Below the pieces are notes generated by a model. It ran no database searches. It saw only the letters and a program-made list of their open reading frames with translations, and was not told where the DNA came from. A program made the translations under genes and the position numbers. From assembly GCF_014649915.1 (NCBI RefSeq), contig NZ_BMTY01000017.1, forward strand, positions 67,227 through 131,226: a DNA stretch of 64,000 nucleotides, read 5' to 3'. Source of the stretch: Streptomyces toxytricini (GTDB taxonomy: Bacteria; Actinomycetota; Actinomycetes; Streptomycetales; Streptomycetaceae). Below are positions 27,961-35,987 of this stretch, piece by piece. Numbering within the stretch: position 1 is the first letter of the stretch; every line of letters starts with the position of its first letter.

Positions 27961-28586
27961 GCGGCCAGTACCTCCAGCACGGCCCTCGCCGCGCGGTCGG
28001 GGTCGGACTGCTCGGCGAGCACGGTCACCGGCACGTCGCGGACCTCCTCGAGCAGGATCTTCCGCAGGTTCTTCTGGTAGCGCTCGAAGTCCGCCCAGTG
28101 GCCGTCCCGGCCCTCGTACTCCAGGGCGTTGAGCCGGGCCCCGTCCGCCCTGCGGTGCCAGGCCGTCTCGGGGGAGACGTCGAGGAACACCACCCGGGCG
28201 GGCTGGGGGAAGGAGCGCCACCAGGAGTACAGGCGGCTGTCGCGGACGCCCGCCATCCGGCACTTCGCGAGGATCTTGTAGTAGTACGAGTCCACGAGCA
28301 CCGGGACGCGCGGGTCCGGGCCGTCCAGCTGGTCCCTGAGGTGGACCACGGCCGTCTGCAGCACGCTCGCCATGAAGTCGGCGGAGTACGCGGTGCCCAG
28401 GCCCGGCAGGAGGTGCTCGTGCACGTCCTGCCGCAGCCGGTTGACCAGGTCGTGCTCGGGGGCGACGAACGCGCTGTCCGTCGACACCAGCCGCCAGTCG
28501 GGCAGCTGCGCCGCGAGGCGCCGCATGACCGACGACTTGCCGGCGCCGTCGGGCCCCAGCAGCACGTGGAAGTGCGGTCCGCTCAT
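27957..28586 (-). CDS. Thymidylate-kinase-like P-loop kinase
   Basis: A 209-residue P-loop protein: LLGPDGAGKSSVMRRL (residues 9-24) is a Walker A with the GPDGAGKS form of thymidylate-kinase-like enzymes, and VLVDSYYYKILAKCRMAGV resembles the DR(Y/H) substrate region. FLDVSPETAWHRRADG is the LID-type segment. It is located in a biosynthetic operon and is not a housekeeping tmk in context, so it probably phosphorylates a pathway intermediate. Both ends overlap neighbours by four bases. Confidence 0.85.
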   Translation of the reverse strand: MSGPHFHVLLGPDGAGKSSVMRRLAAQLPDWRLVSTDSAFVAPEHDLVNRLRQDVHEHLLPGLGTAYSADFMASVLQTAVVHLRDQLDGPDPRVPVLVDSYYYKILAKCRMAGVRDSRLYSWWRSFPQPARVVFLDVSPETAWHRRADGARLNALEYEGRDGHWADFERYQKNLRKILLEEVRDVPVTVLAEQSDPDRAARAVLEVLAA

Positions 28587-29266
28587 CGGGCGGCGGCCGT
28601 CGTCTCGGCGCGCAGGGCAAGGCGTTCGCGCAGCTCGGGGTCGTCGCCGACGGCGACGGGGTGCCCGACGAGCTCCAGCATGGGCAGGTCCGAGACGTGG
28701 TCCCCGTACGCCCAGCAGTCCCGCGGGTCGGTGTCGGGGCGGGAGGACAGGTGGGCCCGTACGGCCTCCCGCTTGCCCTCGCCGATGACCGGCACGGCGA
28801 CCTCGCCCGTGTACGTCCCGCTGTCGGCCAGCGGGCGCGTGCACAGGATCGCATCGGCGCCGATCTCGCGGGCGAGCGGTTCCAGGAGGGGCGGGAAGGA
28901 GCCGGAGACCAGGACGACGGACGCGCCGGCCGCCCGGTGGCGGTGCAGGGCCTCGCGCGTGGAGTCGATCCAGAACCCCCGGGTGGAGGCGGCGCGTTCG
29001 GTGAACCAGTCGTCCGCCAGGGCGGTGACCGCCGCGACGTCCTCGCCGGCGTAGTGCCGGTAGTAGGCGCGGTTGATCTCCTCGCGTGGCACGCCGTCGG
29101 CGGCGCGCCGGCGGAGCACGGCCATGATCCGCTCGTACTCCTCCTCGCCGGCCGCGCCGTGCAGGCGCACCAGCCGGTAGTGGAGGAAGTCGAACATGCT
29201 CTTGACGGTGATCAGCGTCTCGTCGACGTCGCTGAAGACGGTGTAGGTCCTGCTTGTGTCTGACAT
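28583..29266 (-). CDS. HAD-IB family phosphatase
   Basis: A 227-residue haloacid-dehalogenase-fold hydrolase of the SerB-like subclass. Motif I is FSDVDETLIT (Asp13 and Asp15), motif II is VVLVSGSFPP, motif III has the Lys of GEGKREAV, and motif IV is YGDHVSDLPML. A helical cap between motifs I and II fits small phosphorylated metabolites. AAGGAG is six bases before the ATG. It sits next to the AfsA-like gene; A-factor-type routes need removal of a phosphate, so this is a candidate for that step (inference). Confidence 0.92.
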   Translation of the reverse strand: MSDTSRTYTVFSDVDETLITVKSMFDFLHYRLVRLHGAAGEEEYERIMAVLRRRAADGVPREEINRAYYRHYAGEDVAAVTALADDWFTERAASTRGFWIDSTREALHRHRAAGASVVLVSGSFPPLLEPLAREIGADAILCTRPLADSGTYTGEVAVPVIGEGKREAVRAHLSSRPDTDPRDCWAYGDHVSDLPMLELVGHPVAVGDDPELRERLALRAETTAAAR

Positions 29267-29345
29267 GGGTTTGGCTCCTTGCGGGGGCGGTCGGCGGCCC
29301 GCCGTGCGTACGGGCCGCCACTTCAGGTGCAGCTGTCCGCCGTGG

Positions 29346-30179
29346 TCACGGCGCGCCCACCCCGGACCGCACCGGGGCGGTGGCCGCCGCCTCCGCCGTC
29401 GCCAGGGCCACGCCGTCCTGGAGGGAGCGCTGCGCCGCCCGCGTCTCCTTGGCGTGGGAGACCTGCGTGTCGAAGGCGGTGAAGCGGACGTCCATGCCCG
29501 CGGTCTCCGATCCGCCCTGCGTCACGGACAGTTCGCAGTGGAACGTGGTCCGCGTGTGGTGCGGCGAGCGGTGGGACAGCACGTGGCACCGCACCACCGC
29601 GGGCAGCGGGAAGAGGAAGTTGCGGTACCGGGTGGAGAAGGAGTCGATCACGAAGTATCTGCTCCCCACGGCCTCCGTCGGCAGGTAGAACTGCTCGGCG
29701 ACCGCGATGAACATCTGCCGCGCCGCCTCCGTGGCCAGCATCCCCTGCATGTGCTGGCCGGTGACGTGGTCGGACATGACCTCGTTGCCGGCGTCCACGA
29801 GCAGGTCGGCCTCGTACCAGTCGGTGCCGACGGGCCGCGGGTCTGAGATCAGCACGTTCTCCGGGCGGTGCTTGTGCGCGATCTCCCGCCCGGCGCGGGT
29901 GTGCAGGGCCTGGTCGTCGATGGCGACCCGGTCCCCGAGCCCGCGGCGGTCCAGGGTGTCGCGGATGAACCCGACGTCGAACAGGGAGACCCCCTGCCCG
30001 AGGGTGATCCGCACGGGGCCGCTGCCGGCGTCGTCCGGGAACGCCCCGCTCTTGATGCGCTTGGCGAGCTGGGAGACCGTGAACACGCCTTCGTGGTGCG
30101 CGAACTCGGCGAACACGTCGCCCACGAGGAAGAGCGCGCCCGGCTTGGCCTCGACGGCCTGGGATGTTTCCTGGGTCAT
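29346..30179 (-). CDS. AfsA-like (gamma-butyrolactone biosynthesis) hotdog protein
   Basis: A 277-residue protein of the AfsA/ScbA family. AfsA joins a beta-ketoacyl thioester to dihydroxyacetone phosphate in butyrolactone signal synthesis, but many cluster-borne homologues do other acyl-transfer or dehydratase chemistry. Two hotdog halves are visible: one with NVLISDPRPVGTDWYEADL and DHVTGQHMQGMLATEAARQM (about residues 85-140), the other with YRNFLFPLPAVVRCHVL. GGGAAAGG precedes the ATG. No TetR-type butyrolactone receptor gene is found in the window, so a biosynthetic role is at least as likely as a signalling one. Confidence 0.88.
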   Translation of the reverse strand: MTQETSQAVEAKPGALFLVGDVFAEFAHHEGVFTVSQLAKRIKSGAFPDDAGSGPVRITLGQGVSLFDVGFIRDTLDRRGLGDRVAIDDQALHTRAGREIAHKHRPENVLISDPRPVGTDWYEADLLVDAGNEVMSDHVTGQHMQGMLATEAARQMFIAVAEQFYLPTEAVGSRYFVIDSFSTRYRNFLFPLPAVVRCHVLSHRSPHHTRTTFHCELSVTQGGSETAGMDVRFTAFDTQVSHAKETRAAQRSLQDGVALATAEAAATAPVRSGVGAP

Positions 30180-30267
30180 GGCTGGTGACCTTTCCCGTTG
30201 TCCTGGGTGGATGTCTGGCGCGCGGCCCCCCGGCGGTCGTCGCCCGGTCCGCCGGGGGCTCATCGCG

Positions 30268-30486
30268 TCATTCGGTGGTGCGCCGGCTCAGTTCGGGGAA
30301 CTTCGGGTCGCTGCCCAGTGCGCCGCCCTCCGCCCAGCGGTTGCGCGGCACCTCCTGGATGTAGACGGTGATCTTGTCCAGCGGTGCTCCCGTGACGCGC
30401 CGGACGGTCCGGGTGAGCTCCTCCAGGAGCTCCTGGGACTGGGCGTCGTCCTGGCCGTCCCAGGTGGTGACGGAGATGATGGGCAT
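30268..30486 (-). CDS. 4-oxalocrotonate tautomerase family protein
   Basis: A 72-residue tautomerase-superfamily monomer. The catalytic Pro follows the initiator Met (MPIISVTTWDG), and a beta-alpha-beta pattern ends with KITVYIQEVPRNRWAEGG. Length matches the 4-OT subgroup, which forms oligomers. AGGGG lies close upstream. In this operon it could isomerise a beta-keto or enol intermediate or promote a condensation through the amino-terminal proline. Confidence 0.92.
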   Translation of the reverse strand: MPIISVTTWDGQDDAQSQELLEELTRTVRRVTGAPLDKITVYIQEVPRNRWAEGGALGSDPKFPELSRRTTE

Positions 30487-30534
30487 GGGACCCCTTCCGG
30501 GTTCAGGTGGTTCTGCTCTGCCGCGTCGGGCCGG

Positions 30535-31437
30535 TCAGGTCTGCGGAGCGGCGGTGGTCCGCAGGTCCAGGAAGGACGGGCCGCGCAGTTTGAGGTGGGC
30601 GTGGATGTCCCCGCCGAGGCCGAACTCGCCGATGGCGCCGCCGTAGCTGCGCTGGTAGCTCATCCACAGCACGACCACGTTGATGATCCGGTTGGCGTCC
30701 GGGAGGCCCGGGTCGGGGAACGGGTTCGGCAGGGTGGCGTGGTAGCTGCCGGTGCCGTCGGCGTCGGTGGTGAACACGTTGGGCACGCCGAGCGGGCCCG
30801 GACGGGTGGGGCCCGCGGGGTCGAGGTCGCGCGCCCGCAGCGACATCACCGTGTAGACGCTGTTCGGTACGAGCCGGGAGAACCGGAAGTCGAAGGTCCC
30901 GGCGTGGCCGTCGGCGGTGACGGCGACCTCCAGCGTGCCGCTCGCCCGCATCCACTCCCCGAACGTCACCGGCTCGGTGACCTTGGGGCCGTCCTCGGCC
31001 CGCAGGTCGGGGATCGGCACCTCGTGGAAGGCGTGGCTGGGGCGGACGACCCGGTCGGCACCGGGCAGCTGCTCGGGCGCGAACACCATCGGGTAGTTGT
31101 TGCACGGCAGGGGCAGCGGCAGCGTGTGCAGGACGACGTCCCGGTCTGCGCCGTCCGGGTCGGTGTCCAGCTCGCGTACGACCTCGTACGGGGCCAGTCG
31201 GCCGAACTCCGGGACGGGGCTGGCGGGCGAGACGACCGCCGCGCCCCACTCGGGTGCGGTCCCGCCCCCGGGCGCGGGGCGGTTGACCATGCCCACCACC
31301 AGGAAGTTCCCGTCGCCGTCCATGACCTCGCTCGGCGGGTACAGCGGGCCCTGCGTGGTCAGGGAGAGCTCGTGGACCTCCCTGCGGTGCGGGGTGGCGG
31401 CCCCTGCGGGGGCGGCCGCCGTCGCGGTGTCAGACAT
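30535..31437 (-). CDS. Unrecognised protein (300 aa)
   Basis: A 300-residue protein rich in beta-strand-like and Gly/Pro sequence (HELSLTTQGPLYPPSEVMDG, GTFDFRFSRLVPNSVYTVMS, NRIINVVVLWMSYQRSYG). No signal peptide, no known catalytic motif. It might be the family labelled DUF6073 (recollection only, not verified). The start overlaps the stop of the 206-residue protein gene by eight bases, so the two are coupled and probably act together, 48 bases ahead of the tautomerase. Confidence 0.75.
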   Translation of the reverse strand: MSDTATAAAPAGAATPHRREVHELSLTTQGPLYPPSEVMDGDGNFLVVGMVNRPAPGGGTAPEWGAAVVSPASPVPEFGRLAPYEVVRELDTDPDGADRDVVLHTLPLPLPCNNYPMVFAPEQLPGADRVVRPSHAFHEVPIPDLRAEDGPKVTEPVTFGEWMRASGTLEVAVTADGHAGTFDFRFSRLVPNSVYTVMSLRARDLDPAGPTRPGPLGVPNVFTTDADGTGSYHATLPNPFPDPGLPDANRIINVVVLWMSYQRSYGGAIGEFGLGGDIHAHLKLRGPSFLDLRTTAAPQT

Positions 31438-32050
31438 CGGCGCGCTTGTAGACGCGGGTGTAGAGGCCGCTCTCGCCGCCGACGATGTAGCGGTCGCCGG
31501 CCTGCTGGACGATCTCCTGGTACTCGGGCGAGGTGAAGACCGCCTGGTACTGCTCCGGTGCGCACTCGAAGCCGGACACGAACATCACGCCGGGCTCGCT
31601 GCTGAGCAGCGAGTGGTACGCCAGGAACGCCTTCACCTCGTCGGCCCGCCGGACGACGTTGAAGATCGTGTTCTCGCGCCACTCGCGGTACGCCGCGTAC
31701 TCGCGGGGCTTGACCTCGATGTGGCGCAGCTGGACGTACGGGGTCGCCGGGACGGGATCGGCGACGTCCTTCGGGGCCTCGATGAAGTCGAGGAGCTGGC
31801 GGCGGAAGTCGGTGGCCAGGTCCTCGGAGACGAGGTCCCACAGCTCGTGCCAGCGGGCGTTGAGGGCGGCGACCTCGGACACCTCCGCGACGGGGGTGAT
31901 CTCCAGGAGGTTGTCGTCGTCCAGGCTGCGGTAGAGGGCGCGGCCGGCGATCGGCTCCTTCTGGTTGAACTGCTGCCACTGCTCCAGGACGTGGTCCGCC
32001 TTGCCGGGGGCCGCGGCGACTTCGTTCAGGACGAGCAGGGTGGAGGACAT
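31430..32050 (-). CDS. Two-domain dimeric alpha/beta-barrel-like protein (206 aa)
   Basis: A 206-residue protein whose two halves each look like an antibiotic-monooxygenase/NIPSNAP-type ferredoxin fold: TLLVLNEVAAAPGKADHVLE with a following ALYRSLDDDNLLEI, and VQLRHIEVKPREYAAYREW followed by VMFVSGFECAPEQYQAVF. Such proteins act as small cofactor-free oxygenases, cyclases or aromatases. AAAGGAA lies upstream of the ATG. It is the second gene of the long minus-strand operon, 196 bases after the ACP gene. Confidence 0.75.
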   Translation of the reverse strand: MSSTLLVLNEVAAAPGKADHVLEQWQQFNQKEPIAGRALYRSLDDDNLLEITPVAEVSEVAALNARWHELWDLVSEDLATDFRRQLLDFIEAPKDVADPVPATPYVQLRHIEVKPREYAAYREWRENTIFNVVRRADEVKAFLAYHSLLSSEPGVMFVSGFECAPEQYQAVFTSPEYQEIVQQAGDRYIVGGESGLYTRVYKRADV

Positions 32051-32246
32051 GCGGGTGTTCCTTTCGGACGGTGCGGTAAGGGCGGTGGGTGGTCCGGCGG
32101 GTGACGGTGCGGGGTGGGGCCCGCTCCTGGGGATCCGTGCCGAACCGGTGTGGGGGGATGCGAGGGGCCGGGGATCGGGAAGGCCCCGGGGCGCGGACCC
32201 GTCGGGCCCGCGGAGTGGGGGGTGCGAGGCGTTCGAGGGGCGGGCG

Positions 32247-32489
32247 TCAGGCGACGGGGACGCCCTTGGAGGCGATCACCGCGGCGGCTTCCGCGACGGT
32301 CTGCTCCGGGACGAGCTCGCCCATCTCGATCTCCACGCCGAAGGACAGCTGCAGGCGCAGCGCCAGCTCCTCCAGCAGCAGCGAGTCGATCTCCATGGCC
32401 TCGAACGTGGTGTCGGGCGTGACGCCCGCCGTCGAGACCTCCAGCTCACCGAGGACGGTGACGACCCGGCTGACGATCGAATTCTCCAT
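32247..32489 (-). CDS. Acyl carrier protein
   Basis: An 80-residue carrier protein. The phosphopantetheine attachment site is MEIDSLLLEEL (Ser36), within the usual four-helix pattern. GGAGG precedes the ATG by six bases. It is distinct from the housekeeping fatty-acid ACP (it has no DSL-DxVEL form and is in a biosynthetic island), so it likely carries a pathway acyl chain for KAS III, the AfsA-like protein or the GH3 enzyme. It is the first gene of the long minus-strand array, and the type II thioesterase nearby could edit it. Confidence 0.93.
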   Translation of the reverse strand: MENSIVSRVVTVLGELEVSTAGVTPDTTFEAMEIDSLLLEELALRLQLSFGVEIEMGELVPEQTVAEAAAVIASKGVPVA

Positions 32490-32770
32490 TACATTCCTCC
32501 GTGAATCAAGGGGGAACGCCGAAATCCCGGGGCCTGTGAGCCCGTTGGGAACGGCATGCCGCCGTTGCGAGAAAGAATGGAACCGGTGAATTCAGGGGAT
32601 CGAATCCTCCGCGTCCCAACGCATTCATCATGGGATCCGCGAACGTGCGGAGGAAGTGTCTCCCGATCATGGTGGTGCGAACACCACCTGTGGGAAAACC
32701 GGTTGCGCCGGGCCCCGTACGGCATCCGGCCGGACGGCGTGCCGTGTGCCGGCCGGGGCCGCCGGACGGC
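32490..32770 (-). promoter_or_regulatory. Leader and promoter region of the long minus-strand operon
   Basis: 281 bases upstream of the ACP gene and downstream of the MmyB-like gene. Compared with its surroundings it is AT-richer, with a perfect palindrome at 32671-32688 and AACCGGTT at 32697-32704, consistent with the main operon promoter. Confidence 0.5.
32671..32688. promoter_or_regulatory. Palindromic candidate operator GGTGGTG-CGAA-CACCACC
   Basis: Perfect 7-4-7 inverted repeat about 180 bases upstream of the ACP start. The core GGTG-N4-CACC recurs at 33754-33765, 39426-39437 and 39515-39526 and, distorted, at 35671-35692. The adjacent MmyB-like regulator genes are the obvious candidates for the binding protein. 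Confidence 0.6.
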
Positions 32771-33631
32771 TCAGGCCGCCTCGGCCCCGAACCCGGCCGG
32801 CTCGGCCCGGCGGCCGACCCGCTCCGCCCCGGACTGGGCGATGTACAAGGTCAGGAGGGATTCGGGGCTCTCCGGCACCCGCATCACCACCCGGTCGAAG
32901 ACCGTCACCCCGGCCTGCGGCAGCGCGATCCTGCGCAGCCCCTGATTGGGTCCGACCACCTCGTGACAGTCCCACAGTTCCGCGAAATGCGGACTCATCT
33001 CGCTGAGCCGGTCCGCAATACGGCCGAATTCCGGGTCCTGCGGGAAGCGGGCCGACTGCGCCCGGAACTGCGCGACGAGACCCCGCCCCACCTCCTCCGT
33101 GTCCGGGTATTTCTCACGGGTCGCCGACTCGGTGAAGAACTTCACGACGCAGTTGTGCCCGCGCGTGCCGATGTGGAAAAGGGAGCGCGCCGAGCGGCTG
33201 GCGAGTTCGACGCGCCCGTACCGGTCGGTGATGTACGCCGGATTCGGCGACCAGCCCTCGACGAGCGCCCGCATCCGCGCGTGTCCGCCGTCCTGGCCCC
33301 GGTCCGGTGTGCGCGGGGGCGGGTTGTGGCCGGCCAGCCGGTGGAAGTAGTCGCGCTCGCAGTCCTCCAGCCGCAGGGCGTTGCTGACCGCGTTCACGAT
33401 GCCTTCGGAGACGTTGATGTCCCGGCCCTGTTCGAGCCAGGTGTACCAGGACACCCCTACCCCGGCGAGGGCCGCCACCTCCTCGCGCCGCAGGCCGGGG
33501 GTCCTCCGGCGGTCGAAGTTCACCAGCCCGACCTCTTCCGGCGTGATCTGCTCCCGGCGGGCCCGCAGGAAGTGCCGCAGCCTCGCTCGCCGCAGCAGTC
33601 CGGATGCCGGTGCGGATGCAGCTGTCTGCAT
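32771..33631 (-). CDS. MmyB-like XRE-family transcriptional regulator (copy 1)
   Basis: A 286-residue regulator. The helix-turn-helix occupies about residues 20-95 (RTPGLRREEVAALAGVGVSWYTWLEQGR), followed by the MmyB-type PAS-like ligand domain (YGRVELASRSARSLFHIGTRGHNCVVKFF). Members of this family control neighbouring secondary-metabolite and reductase genes and are proposed to sense acyl or lipid ligands. AAGGAAAG precedes the ATG. It is transcribed toward the ACP operon and divergently from the thioesterase gene, with a candidate operator between. Confidence 0.93.
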   Translation of the reverse strand: MQTAASAPASGLLRRARLRHFLRARREQITPEEVGLVNFDRRRTPGLRREEVAALAGVGVSWYTWLEQGRDINVSEGIVNAVSNALRLEDCERDYFHRLAGHNPPPRTPDRGQDGGHARMRALVEGWSPNPAYITDRYGRVELASRSARSLFHIGTRGHNCVVKFFTESATREKYPDTEEVGRGLVAQFRAQSARFPQDPEFGRIADRLSEMSPHFAELWDCHEVVGPNQGLRRIALPQAGVTVFDRVVMRVPESPESLLTLYIAQSGAERVGRRAEPAGFGAEAA

Positions 33632-33753
33632 GTATCGACTTCTTTCCTTCTACACAGGACTTCGGTGACGGATGGCGGTGGGCGGACGGCGGGTGCCGGG
33701 GGGAGCAAGCGGGGGATGCGGGGCGTGCGGCCCCGGCTGTCGGCCCCACCGCT

Positions 33754-33773
33754 GGTGGTGGCACCAACCGGTT
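33754..33773. promoter_or_regulatory. Candidate operator GGTG-GTGG-CACC plus AACCGGTT
   Basis: It lies in the 187-base divergent region between the first MmyB-like gene and the thioesterase gene. Both elements, a GGTG-N4-CACC core and AACCGGTT, also occur together upstream of the ACP gene (32671-32704). Confidence 0.5.
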
Positions 33774-33818
33774 CGACAGACACTCCCTCCCGCCGGCACC
33801 CGGCATCACACTGGCGGC

Positions 33819-34613
33819 ATGTTCCACACAGCGGAGAACATCCCGGCAGCCACGGCGGCGGGTACGGCGGAGCGCGTCCCGAGGAGGAACAGGACCGCTC
33901 GGCTCCGCCTGTTCTGCTTCCACCACGCGGGCGGCAGCCCCTGGTCGTTCGCAGGCTGGGGGCAGCACCTCGGCCGCGGCGTCGAGGTGGTTCCGGTGTC
34001 CATGCCCCCGAGGTCGTCGGCCCCGGGGGGCGTCCCCGGCGCCGTCAGCACGATGGACGCCCTCGTACGCGAGGTGACACGTCAGCTGACTCCCTTCCTC
34101 GACGGGCCGTACGCCTTCTACGGGCACAGCATGGGATCGCTGGTCGCCCACGGCGCGGCACAGAGGATCGTCGCCGCAGGGCGGCGCCCACCTGCGTCTT
34201 TCGTGGCCGGTGCCCACCGCGCGCCGCACCTTCAGGCTGCGCCCGGCCCAACCGTAGGACTGTCCGATAGTGCGTCCCTCGAGCTGTTGTTGGGTCTCGG
34301 TGGAGCCGGTCGGCTGCTCCGCGAGAGCCCCGCGCGCATGCGGTCCGTGGTGCACCGGCTGCGCGAGGACCTCCGCGTCGCCGCCACCCACCGGCATCCG
34401 GTTGCCGGCCACCGGCCGCTGCCCTGCCCGGTCCACGCCATGCTCGGCGACCGGGACCCGCTGGTCCCGACCGCGGACGCCGAGGCATGGCGACTCCACA
34501 CGAGCGGGCCGTTCTCGTTCCGCGTGCTGCCCGGCGGGCACTTCTTCCACCGCGAGGACAAGGGCCGCTTCTTCGCCGAGTTGGAGGACGTCCTGTGGGA
34601 CGGCGTACGCTGA
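33819..34613 (+). CDS. Type II thioesterase
   Basis: A 264-residue alpha/beta hydrolase of the GrsT/type II thioesterase family, which clears stalled or wrong acyl groups from carrier proteins. Typical marks are LFCFHHAGGSPWSFAGW near residue 31, the nucleophile in YGHSMGSLVA (Ser104), Asp in LGDRDPLVP (about 211-213) and His241 in GGHFFHRED. The ATG start gives a somewhat long N-terminus (about 28 residues before the core) without a clear ribosome-binding site. The presence of an editing thioesterase supports thio-templated acyl chemistry in this island. Confidence 0.93.
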   Translation: MFHTAENIPAATAAGTAERVPRRNRTARLRLFCFHHAGGSPWSFAGWGQHLGRGVEVVPVSMPPRSSAPGGVPGAVSTMDALVREVTRQLTPFLDGPYAFYGHSMGSLVAHGAAQRIVAAGRRPPASFVAGAHRAPHLQAAPGPTVGLSDSASLELLLGLGGAGRLLRESPARMRSVVHRLREDLRVAATHRHPVAGHRPLPCPVHAMLGDRDPLVPTADAEAWRLHTSGPFSFRVLPGGHFFHREDKGRFFAELEDVLWDGVR

Positions 34614-34756
34614 CGCTCATTCATGGAACCGGTGGGAATCCCGAATTGGCGGCAACCGGCGGGCCCGGCGGTGTATGCGCCTGTGTGGCCCGAACCGCGC
34701 GCAGTGTGATTCTCGCCGCTGACAGTGCGTGTCGGTGTGACCTACCTTCGGTCGGT

Positions 34757-35584
34757 ATGGACGCCACGCCCCCCGGGACCGAGACGAAGAAGAAGCGGCG
34801 CACCCAGCTGGCGCACTTCCTGCGCACCCGCCGAGCCGCACTCTCCCCCGAGGACGTGGGCCTGGCGGCTGCCGGCAGGCGCGCCAGGGTCGGCCTGCGG
34901 CGCGAGGAGGTCGCGGTCCTGGCCGGAGTCAGCGCGTCCTGGTACGCCTGGCTGGAGCAGGGCCGGCCCATCAAGGTGTCGGACGGCATCCTGGACGCGA
35001 TCAGCTCCGCCCTGCGGCTCGACGAGCTCGAACGGGTCCACCTGTACCGCCTCGCGGACGCCAACCCGCCCGTCCCCCTGCGGCCCGCCGACACCGCCGA
35101 CCCGGAGGTCTTCCAGCGGATGGTCGACACCCAGCTGTCGGGGCCCTCCTGCGTCATCGACCGCTACTGGGACGTCGTCGCCGCCAACCGCCAGGCCGCC
35201 GACCTGCTGCGCCTGACCCGCGACGGCAACGGCAACTTCCTCACCAGCCTGTTCACCGGCACCCACGGCACCCGCTGCCTGAACCGGCCGGAACTGGCAC
35301 GGCGGATGGCCGCCCGGTTCCGCCTGCAGGCCTCGTACGGGCCCGACGACCCGCGCTACGAGCAGATCGCCGACGGCCTGGCAGCCGCCGACCCCTTCTT
35401 CGCCGACCTGTGGGACCGCCACGAGGTCGAGGCGTTCGGCCCGGCCGCCGTCGAGGTCGACGACCCGCAGGCCGGGCACCTCTCCTTCGTGCTGTTCACC
35501 ATGGACCTGGACGACGCCGCCAGCCATCGCCTCCTCGTGTACCTGCCTCCCGGCATCGCCGGCCCCGCGCCGGTCTGGCCGTAG
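34757..35584 (+). CDS. MmyB-like XRE-family transcriptional regulator (copy 2)
   Basis: A 275-residue paralogue of the regulator at 32771-33631, with the same layout: HTH (GLRREEVAVLAGVSASWYAWLEQGR, about 50-75) then a PAS-like domain (VIDRYWDVVAANRQAADLLRL). The two differ most in the last third (here VEVDDPQAGHLSFVLFTMD). The lysine-rich N-terminus (TETKKKRRTQLAHFLRTRR) is typical. It is followed by a strong terminator, and the fabH control region lies beyond it. Confidence 0.92.
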   Translation: MDATPPGTETKKKRRTQLAHFLRTRRAALSPEDVGLAAAGRRARVGLRREEVAVLAGVSASWYAWLEQGRPIKVSDGILDAISSALRLDELERVHLYRLADANPPVPLRPADTADPEVFQRMVDTQLSGPSCVIDRYWDVVAANRQAADLLRLTRDGNGNFLTSLFTGTHGTRCLNRPELARRMAARFRLQASYGPDDPRYEQIADGLAAADPFFADLWDRHEVEAFGPAAVEVDDPQAGHLSFVLFTMDLDDAASHRLLVYLPPGIAGPAPVWP

Positions 35585-35603
35585 CACCCTGTCCCGCCCA
35601 CCC

Positions 35604-35633
35604 GAAGCCCCCGGCCCGCGGCCGGGGGCTTTT
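35604..35633 (+). terminator. Rho-independent-like terminator after second MmyB-like gene
   Basis: Stem AAGCCCCCGGCC / GGCCGGGGGCTT with a CGC loop, followed by TTTT: an unusually complete intrinsic terminator for this genome type. Confidence 0.85.
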
Positions 35634-35987
35634 CGCGTGCGCGCCGCAGGGAGGGTGGTGTTCCGCCGCCGGGAGGGTGGTGTTCCCGCCACCACCGCCC
35701 GTACCCACAGTGCCCGTACGGTCTGGAACGCGCCCGGCCGGCGGCGGAGAATCGACGTACGCATCCGGGACGGCGCGCCGTACGCGCCGTCCGTGCCGGG
35801 TCGCGCCCGCCGGCCGTGCACCACGGCCCGCCGGCGACGCCGTTTCGCGTCCGCCCCTCTTGCCCGGGCGGAGCGCGGCCCCTTTCCACCGTGCCCGGTA
35901 GCGGCATTCCGCACCGGCGACCAGGGAGGCCACCTTGACCTACGTGTTGCCCCAAGCGCACCCGTCCGCAGCGCCGGAGGTGGCGGC
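35634..35987 (+). promoter_or_regulatory. fabH upstream control region with direct repeats
   Basis: 354 bases between the terminator and fabH. GGGAGGGTGGTGTTCC occurs twice, at 35649-35664 and 35671-35686, 22 bases (two helical turns) apart; the second copy runs into CGCCACCACC, making a palindrome like the GGTGGTG/CACCACC operators. No gene was recognised in it. Confidence 0.55.
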
